The notes beneath the pieces are model-generated. The model did not search any database. It was not told the DNA's origin and saw only the letters and a list, made by a program, of their open reading frames with translations. The position numbers were made by a program, and so were the translations under genes. This document shows positions 1-6,101 of a stretch of 6,808 nucleotides of DNA, piece after piece. Within the stretch, counting starts at the first letter, position 1. Each line of letters begins with the position of its first letter. Source of the DNA: Bacteroidota bacterium (GTDB lineage: Bacteria; Bacteroidota; Bacteroidia; Flavobacteriales; Crocinitomicaceae); the NCBI GenBank assembly GCA_029558435.1, contig JAKQEZ010000118.1, positions 1 through 6,808 on the forward strand, in the 5' to 3' direction.

Positions 1-8
1 GCAGCCCA

Positions 9-134
9 TAACAGCGGTTTGGCACAAGCGGGGGTTTAGTGCTTCGTATGACAGTTTTTCGTAAATTTGAGCTTTCGGCTTCGTAGCAAGTTTTGTGGTA
101 AAAATCCCCGCCTGCGCCAAGCCGCAAACCGTTA
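9..134 (+). repeat. attC-like palindromic element 1
   Basis: Imperfect palindrome of 126 bp. The outer box TAAC (9-12) faces GTTA (131-134). After a 1-nt spacer on the left (A13) and a 5-nt spacer on the right (AAACC, 126-130), an inner arm at 14-33 pairs with 106-125; 17 of 20 positions are identical after reverse complementing. The central part holds AGTGCTTCG (38-46), GACAGTTTT (50-58) and CAAGTTTTGTGGTAAAA (87-103), which recur in other elements of the window. The box-spacer-arm-variable centre plan matches attC sites of integrons. Its left half belongs to a cassette that lies mostly off the window and its right edge begins cassette 1. The repeat is directly visible; the attC role is inferred. 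Confidence 0.8.
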
Positions 135-1058
135 GCGGTCATTGTAAAAAGACAACCCATCAAACATTAAACGGACAATATGCAATTAAATAAGAATGTA
201 ATACTTATAACAGGCGGGACATCAGGAATTGGACTTGAACTTGTACGACAACTTTATGAATTTGACAACAAATTAATTGTCAGCTCAAGTAATCAAGATA
301 ATTTAGACAAATTGAAAATTAAGTTTCCAAATATTTCAACTTTGACTTGTGACCTTGGTGACAGTTTATCGGTTCGCAAACTAATAGACACGTGCATAGC
401 TGAATATAACGACATAAATATAGTCGTTAACAACGCAGGCATTCAAAACAACTATATTTGGACAAACGAAAAAGAAGGATACAGAAAAATAGAAAATGAA
501 ATTCAGATAAATTTTACAAGCCCAATGCAAATTATATATGGGTTACTTCCAATCTTAACAAGAAAGCAAAATTCTGCCATTGTTAATGTATCATCTGGAC
601 TTGCTTTTGCACCGAAAAAATCTGCCCCAATTTACTGTGCGACAAAATCTGCAATTCATAATGGAACAAAAGCACTTCGCTACCAGCTTGAAACCACAAC
701 TGTAAAAGTTTTTGAAATCATACCACCTTTGGTAGAAACTGCAATGACAGAAGGTCGTGGGAAAGGAAAAATAACACCAAAGCAACTTGTTGATGAGTTC
801 ATTAGAAACTTTAAAAAAGATAAGTTTGAAAGTAATATTGGTAAAACAAAACTTTTAAGATTTATTCAAAGGATTTCGCCAAAACTCGCAGACAATATAC
901 TGAAGAATGGATAACGAAAGAAAACAACGAACCGCTAACACGGGTTTTGCGTCAGGCGGGGTAACGTGCAAACTTGGAGCTTTGTGCTTATATTCAAGTG
1001 TAGTGCAGGTTGACAGTTTTGTGCTCCGAAACCCACCCGAACGCAAAGCCCGAAACCG
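132..1058 (+). mobile_element. Putative integron-like gene cassette 1 (SDR oxidoreductase)
   Basis: Unit running from the right outer box of element 1 to that of element 2, with borders placed by analogy with the G|TT cleavage point of integron attC sites (about 927 bp). It starts GTTAGCGGT (131-139) and the left box of element 2 is ACCGCTAAC (931-939), an exact 9-base reverse complement, so the two ends would pair in a circular form. It carries one + strand gene starting 49 bases after the boundary and ending 17 bases before the left box. This compact one-gene layout is typical of integron cassettes. That it is or was mobile is inference; no recombinase gene is in view. Confidence 0.65.
180..914 (+). 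CDS. DltE-like short-chain dehydrogenase/reductase (SDR family)
   Basis: A 244-residue classical SDR, the usual length for the family, predicted to be a soluble cytosolic NAD(P)(H)-dependent oxidoreductase. Visible motifs are the cofactor-binding TGGTSGIG at residues 11-18, the adenine-pocket Asp58 (CDL), NNAG at 84-87, and the catalytic set Asn111, Ser139 (NVSSG), Tyr152 and Lys156 (YCATK). The C-terminal half has PPLVET (182-187) and GRGKGK (192-197) followed by a stretch around LVDEF and IGKTKLLRFIQRISP, the pattern I associate with the DltE group (COG3967). In Firmicutes DltE lies next to D-alanine/teichoic acid genes; nothing of that pathway is here, so the substrate is unknown and I give no symbol. 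The ATG at 180 is chosen because the glycine motif follows at normal distance. It is the only gene in its cassette and has no recognisable Shine-Dalgarno sequence. Confidence 0.92.
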   Translation: MQLNKNVILITGGTSGIGLELVRQLYEFDNKLIVSSSNQDNLDKLKIKFPNISTLTCDLGDSLSVRKLIDTCIAEYNDINIVVNNAGIQNNYIWTNEKEGYRKIENEIQINFTSPMQIIYGLLPILTRKQNSAIVNVSSGLAFAPKKSAPIYCATKSAIHNGTKALRYQLETTTVKVFEIIPPLVETAMTEGRGKGKITPKQLVDEFIRNFKKDKFESNIGKTKLLRFIQRISPKLADNILKNG

Positions 1059-1061
1059 TTA
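936..1061 (+). repeat. attC-like palindromic element 2
   Basis: Also exactly 126 bp. TAAC (936-939) faces GTTA (1058-1061); the spacers are A940 on the left and AAACC (1053-1057) on the right, the same 1-nt/5-nt asymmetry as element 1. The inner arms 941-961 and 1032-1052 match at 16 of 21 positions after reverse complementing. The centre contains GACAGTTTT (1012-1020). The left flank ACCGCTAAC complements the start of cassette 1; the right flank GTTAGCCGT starts cassette 2 and complements that cassette's far end. Here the two sides differ at only one of nine positions, so element 2 alone would not reveal the cassette pattern. Confidence 0.8.
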
Positions 1062-1158
1062 GCCGTCAGTTTATAGCAACACCCGAAAACAACATTCCAC
1101 CCATAACAACAAAACAAAATTTATCCTAACTTAGTCGGCTGACAGACAGAAAAACAAA

Positions 1159-3909
1159 ATGGTATTAAGTTGGAACGAAATAAAAGACCGAGCATTAAAA
1201 TTTTCCAAAGATTGGGAGGGAACATTTAACGAAGAAGCGGATGCGAAACCGTTTCTTGACGCATTTTTTAATGTTTTCGGAATTACACGAAAAAAAATCG
1301 GAACATTTGAACATCGGGTAAAAAAACTTGATGACGGAAACGGCTACATTGACTTACTATGGAAAGGCGTAATTCTTGTTGAAATGAAAAGTAAAGGCAA
1401 AAATCTTGACAAAGCCTTTACCCAAGCAAAAGAATACACAAACGGACTTAAACAGCACGAACTACCGAAATACATTTTGGTTTCAGACTTTGATATTTTC
1501 AGACTTTACGACACAGAAGAAAATACAACCATAGAATTTAATCTTGCTGACTTCGTCAGCAATGTTCAGCACTTTGGTTATTTGCTTGGTTACCAGAAAA
1601 AAGTCTATAAAGAGCAAGACCCTGCAAACATTAAAGCAGCAGAGTTAATGGGTAAACTTCACGACAGACTTGAAGAAATCGGCTACACAGGACATCCATT
1701 AGAAGTTTACTTGGTTCGTATTCTGTTTTTACTTTTCGCAGAGGACACAACAATTTTTAATAAACAACAATTTCAAGAATATTTAGAACAGCGGACAGCC
1801 GAAGACGGAAGCGACCTTGCAGCTAAATTACAAGAGTTGTTTCAAGTATTAAACACACCCAAAGAAAATCGTTATAAAAATCTTGACGAACAACTTGCCG
1901 ACTTTCCGTATGTAAACGGAAAACTTTTCGAAGAAAACTTGCCTACGGCAAGTTTCGATACAAAAATGCGTCAAGCCTTGCTTGACTGCTGTTACATAGA
2001 TTGGAGTAAAATATCGCCAGCGATATTTGGTTCAATGTTCCAAAGTGTAATGAACCCTAAAGAACGAAGAAATTTGGGAGCACATTACACCAGCGAAACA
2101 AACATTTTGAAACTCATAAAACCTTTGTTTCTTGACGACCTTTGGAAAGAATTTGAAAGCGTAAAAGACAACAAAAACAAACTTCCTGAATTTCATAAAA
2201 AATTAAGCACACTAAAATTCCTTGACCCAGCTTGTGGTTGCGGAAACTTTTTAGTGATTACTTATCGTGAATTGCGTTTGTTGGAACTCGAAGTAATGCG
2301 AGTTTTGAACAAAAGCGGACAACGATTTTTGGACGTAAGTCAAGTGTTGTGGATTGACGTTGACCAATTTTACGGAATTGAATACGAAGAATTTCCTGCA
2401 CAAATTGCACAAGTGGCAATGTGGCTCATAGACCACCAAATGAATATGCAGGTAAGCAACGAGTTTGGACAATACTTTGTGCGTTTACCACTCAAAAAAT
2501 CCGCTAAAATTGTTCACGCTGATGCGTTAGAAACTGATTGGGAAAGCGTTGTTTCAAAAAATGAACTTTCGTACATTATTGGAAACCCACCTTTTATTGG
2601 GTCAAAAATTATGTCCCAATTTCAACGAAACCAAATCGTAAAAGAATTTGAAAACATACAAGGAAGCGGAGTTTTAGATTACGTTACAGGTTGGTATATC
2701 AAAGCAGGAAAATACATTCAAGGAACAAAAAGCAAAGTCGCTTTTGTTTCTACCAACTCAATCGTTCAAGGCGAACAAACAAGTATTTTGTGGGGACAAA
2801 TGCTCAACAAATACGGTATAAAAATTCATTTTGCACATCGTACTTTTAAATGGAATAATGAAGCCAAAGGAAATGCAGCAGTTTATTGTGTAATAGTTGG
2901 TTTTGCTAATTTTGATACAAATAACAAAGTTATTTTTGAGTACGAAGATATAAAAGGCGAAGCACATCAAATAAAAGCCAAAAATATTAATCCGTATTTG
3001 GTTGATGCGAAAGATTTAATCATTAAAAAAACATCAAATTCAATTAGTGATATTCCTAAAATAAAATTTGGAAATCAACCGATTGATGGAGGCTTTTTAC
3101 TAATGACAGAGGAAGAAAAAAACGAAGCAATAAGAACAGAACCTTTTATTGAAAAATATATTAGAAGATATGTCGGTAGTGTTGAGTTTATAAATAATAC
3201 TCCTCGTTATTGTCTTTGGTTAAAAAATGCTGAACCATCTGATTTAAGAAAATCTAATTTTATTCAGGAACGTTTAAAAAGAGTTAAAGAATTTAGAGAA
3301 ATTAGCACGAGAAAAGACACGAGAGAATTAGCACACAATCCTTCGCAATTTGCTTTTGTATCACATAATGAAACTGAATATATAATTATTCCAAGTGTTT
3401 CTTCTGAAAGAAGAAAATTTATTCCAATGGGTTTTATGCCTTCAAATGTTATAGCAAGTAATTTGTGTCTAATTGTTCCAAACGCAACACTTTTTCATTT
3501 TGGTGTTTTAACTTCTTCAATGCATATGGCTTGGGTAAAAACTGTTTGTGGAAGATTGAAAAGTGATTATCGTTATTCTGCAAGTATTGTTTACAATAAT
3601 TTTCCATTTCCCAAAGAGCCAACAGAAAAACAAATACAAGCGATAGAAGAAAAAGCCCAAAAGGTTTTAGATGTTCGGGCAAGTTTTCCAAATTCGAGTT
3701 TAGCAGATTTGTACGACCCTTTAACAATGCCACCCAATTTAACAAAAGCTCACAACGAGTTAGACAAAGCGGTTGATTTGGCTTACAGACCTCAAGCATT
3801 TACAAGCGAAGCCAACCGTATGGAGTTTTTATTTGACTTGTACGAAAAATATACAGCCGATTTGTTTACAAAAGAGAAATCAAAGAAGACGAAAAACAAA
3901 AATGAATAA
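1159..3909 (+). CDS. MmeI-like type IIL restriction-modification enzyme (fused endonuclease, N6-adenine methyltransferase and target recognition)
   Basis: A 916-residue single-chain enzyme, almost the length of MmeI (919). The N-terminal nuclease has Asp65, then Glu75-Met-Lys77, the D-x9-ExK spacing of MmeI. A helical spacer follows (about 150-330). The gamma-class aminomethyltransferase has motif I DPACGCGNF at 356-364 and the catalytic NPPF at 476-479. A target recognition domain spans roughly 620-810, with KFGNQPIDGG from 636 and the family signature GRLKSDYRYS at 798-807, then NNFPFP (813-818) and a C-terminal helical tail. Family members methylate adenine on one strand of a short asymmetric site and cut about 20 bases away, so no separate methylase or specificity subunit is needed. 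Every key motif is intact, so the enzyme is probably active; the recognition site cannot be read from sequence alone. The ATG at 1159 places the nuclease domain at its normal position. The recognition region is distinctly A+T richer than the rest. Confidence 0.95.
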   Translation: MVLSWNEIKDRALKFSKDWEGTFNEEADAKPFLDAFFNVFGITRKKIGTFEHRVKKLDDGNGYIDLLWKGVILVEMKSKGKNLDKAFTQAKEYTNGLKQHELPKYILVSDFDIFRLYDTEENTTIEFNLADFVSNVQHFGYLLGYQKKVYKEQDPANIKAAELMGKLHDRLEEIGYTGHPLEVYLVRILFLLFAEDTTIFNKQQFQEYLEQRTAEDGSDLAAKLQELFQVLNTPKENRYKNLDEQLADFPYVNGKLFEENLPTASFDTKMRQALLDCCYIDWSKISPAIFGSMFQSVMNPKERRNLGAHYTSETNILKLIKPLFLDDLWKEFESVKDNKNKLPEFHKKLSTLKFLDPACGCGNFLVITYRELRLLELEVMRVLNKSGQRFLDVSQVLWIDVDQFYGIEYEEFPAQIAQVAMWLIDHQMNMQVSNEFGQYFVRLPLKKSAKIVHADALETDWESVVSKNELSYIIGNPPFIGSKIMSQFQRNQIVKEFENIQGSGVLDYVTGWYIKAGKYIQGTKSKVAFVSTNSIVQGEQTSILWGQMLNKYGIKIHFAHRTFKWNNEAKGNAAVYCVIVGFANFDTNNKVIFEYEDIKGEAHQIKAKNINPYLVDAKDLIIKKTSNSISDIPKIKFGNQPIDGGFLLMTEEEKNEAIRTEPFIEKYIRRYVGSVEFINNTPRYCLWLKNAEPSDLRKSNFIQERLKRVKEFREISTRKDTRELAHNPSQFAFVSHNETEYIIIPSVSSERRKFIPMGFMPSNVIASNLCLIVPNATLFHFGVLTSSMHMAWVKTVCGRLKSDYRYSASIVYNNFPFPKEPTEKQIQAIEEKAQKVLDVRASFPNSSLADLYDPLTMPPNLTKAHNELDKAVDLAYRPQAFTSEANRMEFLFDLYEKYTADLFTKEKSKKTKNKNE
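1935..1955 (+). other. Perfect 9-bp hairpin inside the restriction-modification gene
   Basis: AAACTTGCC (1935-1943), loop TAC, GGCAAGTTT (1947-1955). It lies in the coding region for the ENLPTASFD segment, in frame and without disturbing the protein. It has no U-tract, so it is not a terminator. It may be chance or a trace of a small palindromic repeat; no function is claimed. Confidence 0.5.
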
Positions 3910-4939
3910 AGCACACGAAATTGAAAAAGTTGTAGCCATTACAGAGGAAGTTGAAGCATCATTTCAATTCATTGCAGTAGGTTTAAAAAACCTAAACGAA
4001 CAAACTTCTTCTATTTCAAATAACCACGTTTCTTTACAACTACTTTCTTCGGGGTTTGAACGAGTGTTGAAAATTCTTTTGCTTTTGAAAGATAAGCATT
4101 TAACAGGAAGTTATCCTGAATTATCAAAAGCAAGAGAAAAGTTTAAGAACTACAACAATGGACACGGAATTGAAAAAATGTTGGACGAATTGATTGTATA
4201 TTCTAAAAACATTGACTTTATGCAACGTGTTCCAATGGTAAGGGAAGATTTAGATTTTATTGAAAACAATAAATCGTTTCGTGAATTTCTAAAAATCATT
4301 ACAGAGTTTTCAATCCAACAACGATATTATTACATTGACACAATCGTTCTTGAAAATTCAAATCAAAACTTTAATCCATTTTCAAGTTTCAAGAATTTCA
4401 TTTATTCTTTTGGCAACGGAACAGATTTAACTCAATTAACCTATAAACAAGAAGAAAGACTTTTTATACAAGGTGCTATTATTTGCATTGAAAAAGGTGT
4501 TAGTGCTATTTCGAGGTTCTTCACTCACGGTTTAGGCGATTTTGGAAAACAATTTTATGGCGATTTTTCAAGTTTCATTTTATTGAATGACAAAGACCTT
4601 GGGAAACTAAAATATACTGAAAAGAAAAAACTACCTTCTGATAGTTACAAAGCAATAAATCTATTTTCGCTTTCATTTCTTGCTATAAATTTATCTTCAA
4701 AATCAAAGACGCTTTATTCAAAGGATTATGAAAATTGGGCTTTCACGGTTGATAAAGTAAAAGTGTATTTTAAGACACCAAATTACTATTTTACAAAAAT
4801 TGGTCAGAAAATTTTTGCCTTGACAGGAAAAACAAGCACTCATTATAAAACACCAACATATTTTTCCAGCGAAAAACTCAAACCAAAAGGGTATGCGACT
4901 TACTTATTAGACGAAGCGAAAACCTTAAATGGGAAATAA
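3902..4939 (+). CDS. Uncharacterised protein, translationally coupled to the MmeI-like enzyme
   Basis: I do not recognise this 345-residue protein. The start is taken at the ATG at 3902, which overlaps the last 8 bases of the restriction-modification gene; the reading frame extends further upstream (to an ATG at 3773), but that part lies wholly inside the enzyme's coding region. The N-terminal third looks helical and contains GFERVLKILLLLK (51-63) and NNGHGIEKML (85-94), a layout that faintly recalls HEPN-type helical proteins (a buried helix, then a GH-x-hydrophobic helix). The R-x4-6-H RNase motif is not seen: the nearest candidate is R205-FFT-H209, one residue too short. There are no membrane spans and no signal peptide. 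The C-terminal part is rich in K, Y and F. The overlap suggests a joint role with the restriction enzyme (accessory, control or second defence factor), which is inference from position only. Confidence 0.85.
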   Translation: MNKAHEIEKVVAITEEVEASFQFIAVGLKNLNEQTSSISNNHVSLQLLSSGFERVLKILLLLKDKHLTGSYPELSKAREKFKNYNNGHGIEKMLDELIVYSKNIDFMQRVPMVREDLDFIENNKSFREFLKIITEFSIQQRYYYIDTIVLENSNQNFNPFSSFKNFIYSFGNGTDLTQLTYKQEERLFIQGAIICIEKGVSAISRFFTHGLGDFGKQFYGDFSSFILLNDKDLGKLKYTEKKKLPSDSYKAINLFSLSFLAINLSSKSKTLYSKDYENWAFTVDKVKVYFKTPNYYFTKIGQKIFALTGKTSTHYKTPTYFSSEKLKPKGYATYLLDEAKTLNGK

Positions 4940-4970
4940 TAAAAAAAGACTGAAAACAAAACCGAACGGC

Positions 4971-5157
4971 TAACAAGGGTTTTGCAAAATGGCGGGTTTC
5001 GGTCTAAGTTGAAAGTTTTCGCTTCGTAAACCGCAAAAGCCAATTTTATTGGCTTTTTTTGTAATTTAGCAAATAGAAATTGGCTTTTGCTACCTGTCGT
5101 CTAAATCGAAACTTTCGTCTTCGATTTCCCGCCACTTCGCAAAGCCCCAAACCGTTA
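4971..5157 (+). repeat. attC-like palindromic element 3, with enlarged centre
   Basis: Longest of the elements at 187 bp. TAAC (4971-4974) faces GTTA (5154-5157), with left spacer A4975 and right spacer AAACC (5149-5153). The inner arms 4976-4996 and 5128-5148 match at 17 of 21 positions after reverse complementing. The core nonamer appears as GAAAGTTTT (5011-5019). About 60 extra bases sit in the centre and carry a terminator-like hairpin. The left flank pairs with the start of cassette 2, while the right flank GTTATAGCCA is quite different and opens cassette 3. Confidence 0.8.
5035..5060 (+). terminator. Probable rho-independent terminator inside element 3
   Basis: AAAAGCCAAT (5035-5044), loop TTT, ATTGGCTTTT (5048-5057): a perfect 10-bp stem with a 3-base loop running into seven T residues (5054-5060). 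The stem has only three G-C pairs, so strength is uncertain. It would end transcription leaving the two-gene cassette 2. A third copy of the arm, AAATTGGCTTTTGC at 5077-5090, pairs perfectly with GCAAAAGCCAATTT (5033-5046) and could form a competing structure. Confidence 0.55.
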
Positions 5158-5847
5158 TAGCCAATGCTAAAAAGACGACAACAAATTATAACAGAAACAA
5201 TGAGTGAAAGACCGAAATTAAAATTAGAACTTACGACATTTGACAAGACACTTGAAATTCTTGGCTGGACTTCAATTCTTGCAATTTGGGTTTTGACTAT
5301 CACGAACTATACAAACTTACCCGACACAATTCCTATTCATTATAATGGTGCAGGACAAGCAGACGGATTTGGTGGGAAGGCAACTATTTTGACTTTGCCT
5401 CTAATTGCAACAGTTCTATTCATAGGGCTGACAATTTTGAATAAGTTTCCTCACGTTTTTAATTATCCGAACAACATAACACAAGACAACGCACTAAGAC
5501 AATACACAAATGCAACAAGACTGATTAGATATTTGAAATTCATTATTGTTATCATTTTCGGACTAATTGCTTTCAAGACAATTCAAAATGCAAACGGAGA
5601 AGCGGACGGACTTGGTATTTGGTTTTTGCCATTGACATTGGGACTGATTTTTATTCCTTTGACATTTTTCGTAGTAAAATTATGTAAAGCGACAAAATAA
5701 TAACGATGAAAGAAAGCACTGGCTATAACAGCACCTACCCAAAAGGCGGGTTTCGTGTTCCAAAGACAGTTTTGTGGTTAATCAAACATTAGTTTTTCAA
5801 ATCAAGTTTTGTGGTAAAAGTCCCGCCCTTCGGGTAGCTGCGAAACG
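5155..5847 (+). mobile_element. Putative integron-like gene cassette 3 (DUF1648 membrane protein)
   Basis: About 693 bp between the right boxes of elements 3 and 4. Its ends show the longest complementarity: GTTATAGCCA (5154-5163) against TGGCTATAAC (5720-5729), exact over 10 bases and 14 of 15 when extended to 5168 and 5715. It holds one + strand gene. Shortly inside the boundary is TAAAAAGAC followed by ACAAC, also found just inside cassette 1, suggesting related leaders. Confidence 0.65.
5200..5700 (+). CDS. DUF1648 domain small integral membrane protein
   Basis: A 166-residue protein with four predicted hydrophobic spans at about 18-36, 62-80, 110-128 and 140-161. Between spans 1 and 2 lies LPDTIPIHYN (40-49) followed by a G/D-rich stretch with GQADGFG, the signature of DUF1648, found in small membrane proteins and in SdpI-type immunity proteins. 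The family's biochemical role is generally unknown, and this one lacks the rest of an SdpI-type protein. I prefer the ATG at 5200 over the in-frame ATG at 5164: the latter falls within the variable cassette-end box and a leader segment shared with cassette 1, and the 12 extra residues are polar and lie before the first membrane span. Sole gene of its cassette; the stop is 25 bases before the left outer box of element 4. Confidence 0.85.
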   Translation: MSERPKLKLELTTFDKTLEILGWTSILAIWVLTITNYTNLPDTIPIHYNGAGQADGFGGKATILTLPLIATVLFIGLTILNKFPHVFNYPNNITQDNALRQYTNATRLIRYLKFIIVIIFGLIAFKTIQNANGEADGLGIWFLPLTLGLIFIPLTFFVVKLCKATK

Positions 5848-5850
5848 TTG
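5726..5850 (+). repeat. attC-like palindromic element 4
   Basis: Element of 125 bp. TAAC (5726-5729) faces GTTG (5847-5850). The outer boxes thus differ in their fourth base, as expected if each belongs to a different cassette. The left spacer is A5730 and the right spacer GAAAC (5842-5846). The inner arms 5731-5750 and 5822-5841 match at 17 of 20 positions but have a quite different sequence from elements 1-3 (CTACCC inside), so the pairing is conserved while the bases change. The centre contains GACAGTTTT (5765-5773) and CAAGTTTTGTGGTAAAA (5803-5819), the latter identical over 17 bases to element 1. Confidence 0.8.
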
Positions 5851-5904
5851 GTGGCAACCCTACGAAACAGACAGTGCAACCATTGACGAGAGTTTTATTA
5901 GACG

Positions 5905-6005
5905 CTGAATGACTGTCCCCCATCAGGACTTTTTACTAAGCGACAGTTTTACTTTCAATTTTTGTTCTTTTGTTTTTAGTTCGGTCAAGGGGGACAGTAA
6001 TTCAG
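5905..6005. repeat. 101-bp inverted-repeat element, MITE-like, in the cassette 4 leader
   Basis: Terminal inverted repeats at 5905-5921 and 5989-6005 match at 16 of 17 positions, with a core of ACTGTCCCCC against GGGGGACAGT. The 67-base interior is T-rich and contains GACAGTTTT (5942-5950), the nonamer also found in the attC-like centres. No convincing target-site duplication flanks it. It could be a small non-autonomous transposable element, a hairpin acting on the downstream transcript, or a decayed relative of the neighbouring elements. The inverted repeat is certain; its nature is not. Confidence 0.6.
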
Positions 6006-6101
6006 GTCTGACAGGACTTAGCTAACGACCGGACAGACAATTTCGCAGGACTAACAAAAACGCTTTGCAGAACAGTAGTAACTTTATCAAACAAAACAAC
6101 A

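Larger units (their letters stand above)
1059..5154 (+). mobile_element. Putative integron-like gene cassette 2 (type IIL restriction-modification plus unknown gene)
   Basis: Unit of about 4.1 kb between the right boxes of elements 2 and 3. It starts GTTAGCCGT (1058-1066); the left box of element 3 is ACGGCTAAC (4966-4974), its exact 9-base reverse complement. It carries two overlapping co-directional genes, whereas most integron cassettes are below about 1.5 kb with one gene, so this is unusually large if the cassette reading is right. The 92-base leader (1067-1158) is A/C rich and contains no gene or clear promoter that I can support. A two-gene cassette with a self-sufficient restriction-modification enzyme would have a ready means of stabilising itself in the array (inference). 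Confidence 0.6.

Noticed and set aside
62..69. TAAATTTG in element 1, matching the Bacteroidota -7 promoter consensus TAnnTTTG
   Set aside because: No -33 TTG-type box at the right spacing, and the equivalent positions in the other elements do not keep the motif; likely chance in A+T-rich DNA.
855..1117. Reverse-strand frames across element 2
   Set aside because: They run through the palindromic element and the end of the SDR gene, look like no known protein, and vary with the repeat; shadows of non-coding DNA.
3773..3901. Longer start for the unknown protein, 43 codons upstream
   Set aside because: This part lies entirely inside the restriction-modification gene in another frame; the ATG at 3902 with an 8-base overlap is the usual coupled arrangement.
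5909..6025. A 38-codon + strand frame beginning MTVPHQDFLL upstream of the lipoprotein gene
   Set aside because: It spans the whole inverted-repeat element, is poor in structure and rich in F and S, and its start lies in one repeat arm; more likely a by-product of the repeat than a gene.
6021..6030. GCTAACGACC as a possible remnant attC-like box
   Set aside because: Resembles a left outer box, but no matching arm or GTTA partner follows before the lipoprotein gene.
6079..6086. TAACTTTA upstream of the lipoprotein gene as a possible -7 box
   Set aside because: One base off consensus and without a properly spaced -33 box; insufficient support.
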